Shown: in pieces, positions 8,755 through 16,356 of the stretch
Layout of the letters: every line of letters begins with the position of its first letter
Position numbering within the stretch: the stretch's first letter is position 1
Source: Actinoplanes couchii
GTDB taxonomy: Bacteria > Actinomycetota > Actinomycetes > Mycobacteriales > Micromonosporaceae
Assembly (NCBI RefSeq): GCF_016862075.1
Contig: NZ_BOMG01000002.1
Location: 1 to 54,057 of the forward strand
Reading direction: 5' to 3'
Length of the DNA stretch: 54,057 bases
Notes under the pieces: generated by a model
The model's database searches: none
The model's input: only the letters and a program-made list of their open reading frames with translations
What the model was told of the DNA's origin: nothing
Program-made: the position numbers and the translations under genes

Positions 8755-9783
8755 TCACTGCCGGCCGGATTTCAGGGCCAGCGCCTCCCTCCGGGTGAGT
8801 TCGGCGGTGGGGCTCACCGGGTCGATGGCGCTGACCCGTTCCATCACCTGTGCCACGTCGACACCCACTTCCGCAGCGATCCGGGCGAACATCGGGAACG
8901 AACTGGAGTGCAGGCCGGTGAACGCGCCGACGAGCTGGAAGTAACGGCTGTCGGTGATCCGTTCGAGCGGCTGGACGATGGTCTCGCTGGCGGTGGCCAG
9001 CCGGAAGTTGTCCAGGTCGGAGCTGAGCGCGAGCTTGCGCATCAGCGTCGAGACACCCTCGGTGCTGGCGTTGCCGGCGCTGCGGCCCATGCCGTCCAGA
9101 GTGGTGTCGACGAGAGTGGCTCCGCCCTGGATGGCGGCGAACGTGTTGGCGTGCGCCATGCCCAGGTTGTCGTGCCCGTGGAAGCCGACCGGGATGTCGA
9201 CCGCGGCGCGTGCGGCGGCGATGAGCCGGCTGGCGTCATCGGGGAGCAGGCTGCCGTACGAGTCGACGATGTACACCATGTCCGCGCCGAACGACTCGCA
9301 GCGCCGGACCGACTCGACGACGCCGTCGTCGGGTAGCACCTGCGTCTTCATCAGGTTCATGGAAGTGAGCAGGCCGAGTTCCTTGGACCGGGTCACGTAG
9401 TCGGGCGCGCTGTCGATCTCGGTGATGTTCACACCGATGCGGAAGAACGAAGCGCCCGCGTCGGCGAGTTGGCCGATCTGCTCGAAGGTTGCGACGCCGG
9501 GCATGCCGATGCCGCCCCACGCCGCCTTACGCACCACCTTGGCCGCCAGCTTGAACTGGTCCTCGTCGGACACCAGCCCCGGCCGGGCGATGGTGTGCCC
9601 GTTGAGCCCCCACCCGTGCCCGAGCTCGATGAAGCGCACGCCCGATTCGTCCAGCTCGACCAGGATGCGTTCGATGACCTCGGCCGGCAGCTGGAAGTCG
9701 ACTGCGTAGCTGCCCTCGCGCAGGGTGCAGTCGAGGATGCTGACACTCTGCTGCCGGGCACTCTCGTCGTTGCCGATCTTCAT
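8755..9783 (-). CDS. HMGL-like / 4-hydroxy-2-oxovalerate aldolase (DmpG)-family lyase
   Basis: The protein has 342 residues, close to DmpG-type aldolases (about 340). The TIM-barrel motif DCTLREG (DxTLRDG in the family) is near residue 19, FIELGHGWGLNG matches the DmpG 'EVAHGDGL' strand, and HGHDNLGMAHAN supplies the metal-binding His pair. The C-terminal segment from about residue 270 resembles the DmpG communication domain. The family cleaves or forms C-C bonds at alpha-keto acids using divalent metal, often with pyruvate as leaving group. It is transcribed divergently from the FAH-family gene, with AAGGAG just upstream of ATG 9783. In this cluster it may extend or trim a 2-oxo acid. The actual substrate is unknown. 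Confidence 0.88.
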   Translation of the reverse strand: MKIGNDESARQQSVSILDCTLREGSYAVDFQLPAEVIERILVELDESGVRFIELGHGWGLNGHTIARPGLVSDEDQFKLAAKVVRKAAWGGIGMPGVATFEQIGQLADAGASFFRIGVNITEIDSAPDYVTRSKELGLLTSMNLMKTQVLPDDGVVESVRRCESFGADMVYIVDSYGSLLPDDASRLIAAARAAVDIPVGFHGHDNLGMAHANTFAAIQGGATLVDTTLDGMGRSAGNASTEGVSTLMRKLALSSDLDNFRLATASETIVQPLERITDSRYFQLVGAFTGLHSSSFPMFARIAAEVGVDVAQVMERVSAIDPVSPTAELTRREALALKSGRQ

Positions 9784-9866
9784 TTTGCCGTCTCCTTAGA
9801 CAGATACATTTCCGGCGACGACTCCACAGTCTGCTTCGCGCGGCAGGCCGCGATAGCCCGCGCAGC

Positions 9867-9962
9867 CCCCTAACTCCATTCGTTCGCCGATAGGGGTGCC
9901 CGGTGGCATTCCTTCGGGTTGTCCGGCAGGGGTCTCCCACTCCTACGCTGGGCCGGTAATCG
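9867..9962 (+). promoter_or_regulatory. Divergent control region with TAGGGG-type operators
   Basis: The 221-bp divergent gap contains CCCCTA (9867-9872), TAGGGG (9891-9896) and CAGGGG (9927-9932). The outer pair forms an inverted repeat with an 18-base spacer. The third site lies 24 bases before TAATCG (9957-9962), a possible -10 for the rightward FAH operon; the same distance is seen at other promoters of the cluster. No clear -10 was found for the leftward aldolase gene. Confidence 0.5.
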
Positions 9963-10004
9963 AGACAGGTGCCGCGAATAAAGAATTCGAGAAGGGCTGG
10001 CGTC

Positions 10005-10859
10005 GTGAGGCTGTGTGCTGTCAAAGAGGGGAATTCCGAGCTCGCTGGTGTGGTATTCGAAGGGCAGGTCTATACGGTTGCCGCGATCAATGAGGCAATC
10101 GGCGCCGATTTCGCCACCGACGTGCTGGGGATCATCCGTAACGACGAGACGGCCGGCCTGAGTCAGGCGCTCGCCGACGTCCACGGCAAGATCGAGGGCC
10201 GGTCCGTGGCGGACGTGTCGTTCGCGCCGCCGTACCGCAATCCGCCCAAGCTGTGGGGGTTCGGCCCCAACTACCACCGGCACGCCCAGGACCTGGGCAC
10301 CGTGCCGCCGCCCAACGGCCCCGGCGCGTGGAGCCGGGCGGTGCGCAACCTGATCGGCCCGGAGGACGAGATCATCCTGCCGCCCCAGTCGAACCGGGTC
10401 ACCGCCGAGGCGGAGATCGCGCTGATCATCGGCAAGGAGTGCCGGAACATCACACCGGAGGAGGCTCCTTCGGTCATCTTCGGCTACACCACGATGCTCG
10501 ACATGACGGCCGAGGACCTACTGCGCGAGAACCTGCGCTACGCCGCCCGCGCCAAGGGCTTCGAGACGTTCTGCTCGGTGGGGCCGTTCGTGGTCACCGC
10601 CGACGAGATCGACGACCTGCAGTCGGTGCGGATCGCGACGAAGGTCAACGACGAGGTCATCGCGGATTCGCCTGTCTCGATGATGGTGCGCGACCCGTAC
10701 TGGCTGGTCAGCTACCACTCCCAGATGACCGTGCTGGAGGTCGGCGACATCATCGGCACCGGCACCCCGGGCGCCGGTGTGATCACCGACGGCGACCTGG
10801 TGCGGGCCGAGGTCCAGGGCGTCGGTGAGCTGCGCAACCGGGCCCGCGCCGCACGCTGA
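10005..10859 (+). CDS. Fumarylacetoacetate hydrolase (FAH)-family enzyme
   Basis: The protein has 284 residues, the usual size. The C-terminal FAH fold is shown by KLWGFGPNYHRHAQ (the family's 'GxNYxxH'), EAEIALIIGKECRNI (metal-binding acidic residues), FGYTTMLDMTAEDL and VGDIIGTGTPGAG. Members hydrolyse, hydrate or decarboxylate beta-diketo or 2-oxo acids with Mg2+. GTG at 10005 is preferred because AGAAGGG lies eight bases upstream; an earlier in-frame GTG at 9969 lacks a ribosome-binding site. The stop overlaps the ATG of the SDR gene (TGATG). It is the first gene of the rightward operon FAH-SDR-condensation-like protein. With the aldolase and RraA-family gene it makes three metal-dependent 2-oxo-acid enzyme families in one locus. 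Confidence 0.9.
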   Translation: MRLCAVKEGNSELAGVVFEGQVYTVAAINEAIGADFATDVLGIIRNDETAGLSQALADVHGKIEGRSVADVSFAPPYRNPPKLWGFGPNYHRHAQDLGTVPPPNGPGAWSRAVRNLIGPEDEIILPPQSNRVTAEAEIALIIGKECRNITPEEAPSVIFGYTTMLDMTAEDLLRENLRYAARAKGFETFCSVGPFVVTADEIDDLQSVRIATKVNDEVIADSPVSMMVRDPYWLVSYHSQMTVLEVGDIIGTGTPGAGVITDGDLVRAEVQGVGELRNRARAAR

Positions 10860-11605
10860 TGGATCTTGGGCTCGAGGGCCGGGCCTTCCTGGTCACCGGC
10901 GGTACCCGGGGGCTGGGCTTCGCCACGGCCGAGGCGCTGGTCGAAGAAGGCGCCCGGGTGGTCGTCACCGGGCGGACCGAGGAGGGCGTCCGGTCGGCGG
11001 TGGAATCGCTCGGCGACCAGGCCACGGGAGTCGCGGCCGACAACGGTGACCCGGACGCCGCCGGTCGGCTGGTGGACGCGGTGGTGTCGGCGTACGGCCG
11101 GCTCGACGGCGTCCTCGTGTCGGTCGGCGGACCGGCACCTTCCTCTGTGCTGACCACCGGGGACGACGCCTGGCGGGCCGGATTCGAGAGCGTTTTCCTG
11201 GGCGCCGTTCGGATCGCCCGGGCAGCGGTGCCGGCACTCTCTGCCGACGGGGCGATCGCGATGGTGTTGTCCAGTTCGGTGCGCAGCCCGATACCGGGTC
11301 TGGCGGTCTCCAACGGGCTGCGGCCAGGGCTTGCGATGGTGGTCAAGGAGTTGGCGGACGAGATCGGGCCGAAGGGCCGGCGTGCCGTCGGCATCATGCC
11401 GGGCCGGATCGCGACCGAGCGGCTCGCCCGGATCGACGCGGCCAACCCAGCCGGGGCCGAGCGGAACACGGCGACGATACCGCTGCGCCGCTACGGGGCG
11501 CCGCCCGAGTTCGGGCGGGTGGCCGCGTTCCTGCTGAGCCCCGCCGCCGCATACGTCACGGGATGTGTGGTCCCGGTGGACGGCGGCCTGATCAGAGCAT
11601 TGTGA
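10859..11605 (+). CDS. Atypical short-chain dehydrogenase/reductase (BacG/AerF-like candidate)
   Basis: The protein has 248 residues. The nucleotide-binding motif TGGTRGLG is at residues 13-20, and the C-terminal VTGCVVPVDGG is typical of classical SDRs. The catalytic YxxxK is absent: after SSSVRSPIPGLAV the expected position reads SNGLR, and no Tyr-x3-Lys occurs elsewhere. From memory, BacG of bacilysin biosynthesis has a comparable substitution and performs a conjugate hydride addition to a dienyl pyruvate. Because a BacA-like decarboxylase and a cupin are encoded 2-3 kb downstream, I infer a similar reduction of a cyclohexadienyl pyruvate. That assignment is unproven; a general enone reductase is equally possible. 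The gene is translationally coupled to the FAH gene. Confidence 0.85.
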   Translation: MDLGLEGRAFLVTGGTRGLGFATAEALVEEGARVVVTGRTEEGVRSAVESLGDQATGVAADNGDPDAAGRLVDAVVSAYGRLDGVLVSVGGPAPSSVLTTGDDAWRAGFESVFLGAVRIARAAVPALSADGAIAMVLSSSVRSPIPGLAVSNGLRPGLAMVVKELADEIGPKGRRAVGIMPGRIATERLARIDAANPAGAERNTATIPLRRYGAPPEFGRVAAFLLSPAAAYVTGCVVPVDGGLIRAL

Positions 11606-11613
11606 GGGAGACG

Positions 11614-13425
11614 ATGGGCATCGAGGGCGTCGGGTTGCCGGGGGCGCAGCAGTACCACTGGGCGAAGTACTGGCTGACGGCGCGGGAGGAGCGGTGGCGC
11701 AACAACGTCCGCTCCGTGGTCCCGGTGCCGGACGGCGTCAGCACCGAGCAGCTGATCGAGGCGCTGCGGCGGCTGATCGCGGCACACGAGACGCTGCGGA
11801 CGGTATATCCGCGCGGCGTGCGGACAGTGCTGCCCGGCGATGAGCCGCGCGTCGAGATCCGGGACGTCACGAGCGAGCCGGACATCAGCTGGGCGCCGGG
11901 CCACTTCGATGAACTGCTCCGCACCCCGTTCGATCTGGAGACCGAGCCGCAGGCCCGGTTCAGCCTGGCGGTGGCCGACGGCAAGCCCCGCTGGCTGTTC
12001 TTCGTCTTCCATCACATCGCGATCGACACCTTCGGTGTGCTGGCGTTCCAGCGGCACTTGGCCGGGGTCCTCGACGGCTCGACGCCCGCCGCCCGGCAGC
12101 CGGCGGACGGCGCGTTCCCGGCTGCCGGTGAGCGAGCGAACGACAAGGTGCTCGACTACCTGCGAGGCATCGCCGGGCGGTTTCCCGCCTCCGCGGTGCC
12201 GCTCGCCGTCGGGTCGCCGCGGCAGCCGGAGATACGCCAGGCGACGCTGGACTCCGGGTCCGGCGAGGAGATCCGGCGGATGGCACGGCGTTTCGCGGTG
12301 CCCGAGTCGGCCGTGGTCCTGGGCTTCTACGCGGCTGCGATGTGCCGGGTGACCGGCAACCGGCGAAACGTGATCCGGGCGTCCTCCGCGAACCGGTTCC
12401 GCCCGGAGGAGGTGGACCACGTCGGCTGCGTCGCGCAGACGCTGCCGATCCTGCTGACCCCGCCGCTCGACGCGTCGGTGCCGCAGTTGCTGGGGTACGC
12501 CAAACGCGCGCTGACCCCGCTCTACCGCTTCGGCCGGTACGACTACTTCCGGGCGCGTGAGCAGATGCTGCGTGCGCGGTTCTCGGCCGGCGTGGATACC
12601 GACGCGATGCTGGCGTTCAACTACGTCGACCGGTCGGCCGAGCGGCGTAGTTTCCGGGAGATCGCCGAGCAGGAGGCGCTCATCACCGGGCCGGAGGGCA
12701 AGGTGGTGTTCACCCCGCTGGAGGTGGACACGACCGACCGCTTCGGGCTGTTCGTGCGCCGCTCGGCGGACCGGTTCACGCTGACCGTGCGCTGGGATGC
12801 CACGCTGCTGGGCGCCGAGTTCGTCGAGGACTTCCTGATCGGCCTACACGACCTGATCTTCCGGGCGGCCGCCCAGCCGGGCTTGTTCGTCAACGACCTC
12901 CTGGCCGCCGCGCCGCTGCCGACGCTGCCGACCGCGGGCGAGTGGATCACCCGGGACGGGTGCCGGATCTCGCTGGACGACACCGCCGCCCTGCTCGCCG
13001 ACTGCCCCGCGGTGACCTCATGCCGGGTCGCCGACGAGGCCGGCCGCCTCACCGGGTACGTGACCGGCGCCGTGGATCCGTTCACGCTGCGCTCGTACAT
13101 GGCCGCCCGCCTGCACGAGTGGCCGGCCGTCGTGGTGCCGGACCACTTTGTCGTGCAGGGCGCGGACGTGGGCGACGGCCGTTCCGGGCCGCCGTTCCCG
13201 GCCGCCGATCCGCCTGCCAAGGCGCTCGAGGCGGCACTGGCCGCGGTCGCGCCGGATGCAGGTTGGTCGGGCGCGTCGTCCTATGTGGGCGCTGGCGGGC
13301 CGCTCGCGTCCATCGGCGCCGTTATCGACGTGCTACGCGGTAACGGTTTCACCGGCCTGCGCTATGCCGATCTGTTCGGGTTGACGCCCCCGGCCGAACT
13401 GGTGGAAAGGCTCGGCGACGCGTGA
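11614..13425 (+). CDS. Stand-alone condensation-domain protein with vestigial A-subdomain and carrier-like C-terminus
   Basis: The protein has 603 residues. Residues 1-430 are condensation-like: LPGAQQYHWAKYW at the start and HHIAIDTFG at 133-141, so HHxxxD is present but the Gly of HHxxxDG is Thr. About 450-540 resembles the C-terminal subdomain of an adenylation domain (CPAVTSCRV, GRLTGYVTG, LRSYMAARL), without the core that activates a substrate. The last 60 residues look like a peptidyl carrier domain (SSYVGAGGPLASIGAVIDVLR, LRYADLFGLTPPAELVERL), but GGxS reads GGPL, so the phosphopantetheine Ser is missing. It may be a relic of an NRPS module kept for its condensation activity. ATG 11614 follows GAGGGAG and lies eight bases after the SDR stop. 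Confidence 0.78.
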   Translation: MGIEGVGLPGAQQYHWAKYWLTAREERWRNNVRSVVPVPDGVSTEQLIEALRRLIAAHETLRTVYPRGVRTVLPGDEPRVEIRDVTSEPDISWAPGHFDELLRTPFDLETEPQARFSLAVADGKPRWLFFVFHHIAIDTFGVLAFQRHLAGVLDGSTPAARQPADGAFPAAGERANDKVLDYLRGIAGRFPASAVPLAVGSPRQPEIRQATLDSGSGEEIRRMARRFAVPESAVVLGFYAAAMCRVTGNRRNVIRASSANRFRPEEVDHVGCVAQTLPILLTPPLDASVPQLLGYAKRALTPLYRFGRYDYFRAREQMLRARFSAGVDTDAMLAFNYVDRSAERRSFREIAEQEALITGPEGKVVFTPLEVDTTDRFGLFVRRSADRFTLTVRWDATLLGAEFVEDFLIGLHDLIFRAAAQPGLFVNDLLAAAPLPTLPTAGEWITRDGCRISLDDTAALLADCPAVTSCRVADEAGRLTGYVTGAVDPFTLRSYMAARLHEWPAVVVPDHFVVQGADVGDGRSGPPFPAADPPAKALEAALAAVAPDAGWSGASSYVGAGGPLASIGAVIDVLRGNGFTGLRYADLFGLTPPAELVERLGDA

Positions 13426-13436
13426 TAATCGCCGGA

Positions 13437-13494
13437 CCCCTATCTCGCGGCCCCTTTCTAGGGGTGTCCGCCCTGTCCATCGCGGACCTAATGT
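13437..13494 (+). promoter_or_regulatory. Promoter/operator of the cupin-BacA operon
   Basis: An inverted pair CCCCTA (13437-13442) and TAGGGG (13459-13464) has a 16-base spacer. Downstream, TGTCCG (13465-13470) can act as -35 and TAATGT (13489-13494) as -10 with an 18-base spacer, so the right half-site abuts the -35. The geometry matches the divergent promoters at 18302-18388. GAGAGG before ATG 13532 is the ribosome-binding site. Confidence 0.55.
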
Positions 13495-13531
13495 CTAATG
13501 CATCGCCAGAATGTGGATGAGAGAGGCGGAA

Positions 13532-13888
13532 ATGGCCGACACCACGGTGCGCAGGTACACCTCCGATGAATCCGTTCAGCACGATTTGTTTCCCGGTGGC
13601 GCGATTCAATTCGTACACACCGACAATGTGACGTTCGCGGCGTGGTCCTTCAAGGCCGGCACCCAGGTGCCGTCCCATGTGCACCCGCACGAGCAGATCA
13701 CCCACTGCGTCTCCGGCTCGCTCGTCCTGACCACGCCGGGTGCGGAGATCGTCCTCCAGGCGGGCGAGACCGCGGTCATCCCGGGTGGGGTCGAGCACGC
13801 GGCGCGGGCGGACGAGACGGCCAGCGGCGTCGACGTCTTCTTCCCGGTGCGCGAGGACTACCGGCGCCTGGGCGGTGACCAGAGCTGA
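13532..13888 (+). CDS. Single-domain cupin, possible BacB/AerE-like isomerase
   Basis: The protein has 118 residues and one conserved cupin barrel. Motif 1 is VPSHVHPHEQITHCVSG, with the metal-binding His residues and Glu/Gln position. Motif 2 is GETAVIPGGVEHAA, with the last His ligand. Upstream ATG and GTG codons exist, but ATG 13532 follows GAGAGG at a good distance. The gene ends on the ATG of the BacA-like gene. In bacilysin and aeruginosin pathways a cupin (BacB, a bicupin, or AerE) isomerises the dienyl pyruvate released by the prephenate decarboxylase, so the neighbourhood suggests the same job. BacB is twice as long; this protein would have to dimerise. An auxiliary or regulatory cupin cannot be excluded. 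Confidence 0.82.
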   Translation: MADTTVRRYTSDESVQHDLFPGGAIQFVHTDNVTFAAWSFKAGTQVPSHVHPHEQITHCVSGSLVLTTPGAEIVLQAGETAVIPGGVEHAARADETASGVDVFFPVREDYRRLGGDQS

Positions 13889-14430
13889 TGGAGCGACGGG
13901 ATGTAGTCGTACACACGCTTGGCCCGGCCGGGACGAACTGCGAGGCCGCAGCCCGGCAGTGGCTGCGGGACAACGCCGCCGGCAACGGCACAGTGGTCCT
14001 GCACCCGACACTGGAGGACGCCGTGCCGGTGGTTCTCGAAGAACCGGCGCGTAACGTGCTGCTTGGCTGTGTGGTCTATCCGCGGCTGCACGAGCTGGTG
14101 TTCCAGAACCTGTCGTCGATGGCACTGCGCGAGTGCTTCATGATGCCCACCCACAACATGGTTCTCGCCGCACCGTCGCGCGGTCCGATCGAGACCGTCC
14201 TGAGCCATCCCGCTCCGGTCGACCTGGTGAGCGGGCGGGGATACCGGATCCAGCTGTCGACCAGCAATGCGGCCGCCGCGGCCGACTGCGCCAAGGCAGT
14301 CACCGACGCCTGCATCACGACACGTCCCGCGGCCGATGCCAACAACCTTCTCGTGATCGAGGACTTCGGGCCGGTCGACATGGGCTTCTCGATCCACGTT
14401 CCGCACCAGAGTGAGGTCTACCCGAGGTGA
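13888..14430 (+). CDS. Prephenate decarboxylase homologue (BacA/SalX/AerD-like)
   Basis: The protein has 180 residues and resembles the prephenate dehydratase/decarboxylase fold. The N-terminus VVVHTLGPAGTNCEAAARQW matches the BacA 'NTLGPEGTSSEYAA' region, and TVLSHPAPVDLV matches BacA 'SHPSPINL'. There is no ACT domain, as expected for BacA and unlike PheA. Known relatives convert prephenate, without aromatisation, to dihydro-4-hydroxyphenylpyruvate: BacA for bacilysin, AerD for aeruginosins, SalX for the cyclohexenylalanine of salinosporamide. With the cupin, SDR and aminotransferase nearby, I infer formation of a reduced phenylalanine/tyrosine analogue. The start overlaps the cupin stop and the stop overlaps the RraA-family GTG (GTGA), so the three are translationally coupled. 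Catalytic residues were not checked against a structure. Confidence 0.8.
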   Translation: MERRDVVVHTLGPAGTNCEAAARQWLRDNAAGNGTVVLHPTLEDAVPVVLEEPARNVLLGCVVYPRLHELVFQNLSSMALRECFMMPTHNMVLAAPSRGPIETVLSHPAPVDLVSGRGYRIQLSTSNAAAAADCAKAVTDACITTRPAADANNLLVIEDFGPVDMGFSIHVPHQSEVYPR

Positions 14431-15164
14431 CGAAGGAAAACGATCTCCTCGCCAGCGGCCCGGACGGCTCCCTGCACGCCAAGGTGGCGAAGTTCCTCGC
14501 TGAGACCGGAGTGTCGACCTGCACCATCACCGACGCGCTCGACGGCCTCGGGGTACCGAACGCCGTGCTCGACAGCCGGCTCACGTGTCGGTCGCGAGGC
14601 ACCGGGATGAGTTTCGGCGCTGCGTACCCGGTGAGCTGGGCGCCGGTCCGCAAGACCGGTGACATCAGCTGCGCCGGCCCGAGCACCTGGTCCGAGGTCA
14701 GGGACTTCCTGGTGCCCGAGGTGACCGACGGCACCGGCATGGTCTACGTCGGCGGCGCCGGCCGGCTGGTTACCGAGGCGGCGCTGGCCGGTGGCATGTC
14801 CACGACCTATCTCATCGAGTCGCTCGGTTTCGAGGGCATCGTCCTGGGCGGTGCGATCCGGGACCGGGAGGTCGTCGAGAAATGCGATGCGGCGGTCGTC
14901 GCGAGCAACTTCATCCCGACCGATACCCAGGGCTCATTCCGTGTCGTATCCGTCGGCCAGATGTGCCTGATCGGTGACACTCTCATCGCCCGCGGCGACT
15001 ACGTCTTCACGGACGGGAACGGCACGGTCGTCGTGCCCCAGGCGGTCCTGCGTGACACGCTGGCTGCCGCCGCCGCGATCGAGGCGCGCGAGTCGATGGT
15101 GATGGCACAGGTCAGGCGGGGGAGAAGGCTCCCGGAGCTGGTCGACGAAGTAGGCCAGATCTAG
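14427..15164 (+). CDS. RraA-family protein (HMG/CHA aldolase-like)
   Basis: The protein has 245 residues. The RraA fold is recognised from GVSTCTITDALDGLGVP, the substrate-loop region GFEGIVLGGAIRDREVV (Asp/Arg of the oxaloacetate-type active site) and GDYVFTDGNGTVVVPQAVL. Some members regulate RNase E; others are metal-dependent aldolases or decarboxylases for 4-hydroxy-4-methyl-2-oxoglutarate-type acids. An enzyme role is more likely inside this locus of 2-oxo-acid enzymes, but is not proven. It is slightly longer than typical RraA (about 160-220) owing to an N-terminal extension. The GTG start overlaps the BacA-like stop. The next gene starts 17 bases after its stop. Confidence 0.83.
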   Translation: MTKENDLLASGPDGSLHAKVAKFLAETGVSTCTITDALDGLGVPNAVLDSRLTCRSRGTGMSFGAAYPVSWAPVRKTGDISCAGPSTWSEVRDFLVPEVTDGTGMVYVGGAGRLVTEAALAGGMSTTYLIESLGFEGIVLGGAIRDREVVEKCDAAVVASNFIPTDTQGSFRVVSVGQMCLIGDTLIARGDYVFTDGNGTVVVPQAVLRDTLAAAAAIEARESMVMAQVRRGRRLPELVDEVGQI

Positions 15165-15180
15165 GGGGAGGGGCCGCATT

Positions 15181-16350
15181 GTGAAAGCGGTTGTCATCGC
15201 TCGCTACGGCGGGCCCGAGGCGCTCGAACACCGCACCGTCCCGGATCCGGTGCCTGGCGACGACGACGTGCTCGTCCAGGCCAGCGCCATAGGCGTGAAC
15301 TACCACGACGTCTACAACCGCAACGGCACATACGCGGTTCCGTTGCCGTTCGTGCCGGGCCGGGAACTGGCCGGCACCGTCATCGCGGTCGGTGCGAAGG
15401 TGGAGGGCTACACGGTAGGCGACCGGGTGGCCACCGTGGACGTGCCGAGCCCCGGTGCGTACGCGGAGCGGGTGGTGGTTCCGGCGTGTCGCGTCGTGCC
15501 GGTGCCGCCGACCGTCTCGCTGGAGACCGCGGCCGCGGTCCTGCTGCAGGGCCTGACGGCGGACTACCTGAGCCGGATCACGTTCCCCGTTCAGCCCGGT
15601 GACGTCGCCGTGGTGCACGCCGCGGGCGGCGGTACCGGTGTCCTGCTGACCCAGATGATACGGGCGCGCGGCGGCCGGGTGGTAGCGACCATCTCCGACC
15701 CTGCCAAGATCGATCTCGTCCGGGAGATGGGCGCGGAGGAGGTGATCTGTCGCAACGAGACGGACTTCGACAAGGAGGTCCACCGGATCACCGACGGTGC
15801 GGGCGCCGCGGTCGTGTACGACTCCATCGGCCGGGACACCTTCGAGCAGAGCCTTGCGTCCCTCAGCCGTCGGGGGCACTTGGTTCTGTACGGCAAGTCG
15901 GGCGGTCTGATCAACAACTGTGATCTGCATTCGCTCGGCCCGCTCGGTTCACTCACCGTGCACGTGCCGATGCTGCCCGATTTCATCGCCTCGCCTCACG
16001 AGCTCACCGCCGGCGCTGCTGCGCTGTTCGACCTGGTGCTGCGGGGCGTGCTCCGGCTGCACATCGGCGGGCGGTTCCCGCTTGCCGAAGCACGTGCGGC
16101 GCACGCGGCGCTGGAGTCCCGGCGCAGTACCGGGAAACTGCTGCTGACGGTGTCCGACGGAGCGGAAAACGCGGCGGAACGGCCGATGAAGGAGCTCTTC
16201 GACGTCCTGGTCGATAGCGAGGGCCGACACTCGTTGTGGCCGAAAGCAACCGAGGCGCCGTGGGGCTGGACCCGTACGGCGGAGGTGATCGACCGGACCG
16301 ATCTGAGGATAATCGCGATGGCGGCACGCCGGGTGGGCGCTGGCCGGTGA
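15181..16350 (+). CDS. Quinone oxidoreductase-type MDR enzyme with C-terminal MbtH-like domain
   Basis: The protein has 389 residues. Residues 1-330 form a zinc-free medium-chain reductase: MKAVVIARYGGPEALE, VGVNYHD-type region, GRELAGTVIAVG, the NADPH loop VHAAGGGTGVLL and the end RRSTGKLLLTV. From Met336 a 54-residue tail reads FDVLVDSEGRHSLWP and EAPWGWTRTAEVID, matching the MbtH signature (VLVNDExQxSLWP, PxGW). MbtH proteins bind and activate NRPS adenylation domains. The tail is in frame; Met336 (ATG 16186) might also be an internal start, though its ribosome-binding site is weak. The MbtH C-terminus is short and altered: the usual WTDLRP segment reads TDLRIIAMA. GTG 15181 follows GGGGGAGG. 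Confidence 0.85.
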   Translation: MKAVVIARYGGPEALEHRTVPDPVPGDDDVLVQASAIGVNYHDVYNRNGTYAVPLPFVPGRELAGTVIAVGAKVEGYTVGDRVATVDVPSPGAYAERVVVPACRVVPVPPTVSLETAAAVLLQGLTADYLSRITFPVQPGDVAVVHAAGGGTGVLLTQMIRARGGRVVATISDPAKIDLVREMGAEEVICRNETDFDKEVHRITDGAGAAVVYDSIGRDTFEQSLASLSRRGHLVLYGKSGGLINNCDLHSLGPLGSLTVHVPMLPDFIASPHELTAGAAALFDLVLRGVLRLHIGGRFPLAEARAAHAALESRRSTGKLLLTVSDGAENAAERPMKELFDVLVDSEGRHSLWPKATEAPWGWTRTAEVIDRTDLRIIAMAARRVGAGR

Positions 16351-16356
16351 GCCGGG

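Noticed and set aside
13888..14430. Chorismate-pathway prephenate dehydratase (PheA)
   Set aside because: No ACT domain, short length, and the TLGPAGT and SHPAPVDL segments fit BacA-type decarboxylases better, as does the cupin neighbour.
15162..15167. TAGGGG just before the oxidoreductase gene as another operator
   Set aside because: It is formed by the TAG stop of the RraA-family gene followed by the GGGGGAGG ribosome-binding site, with no -10 at the expected distance.
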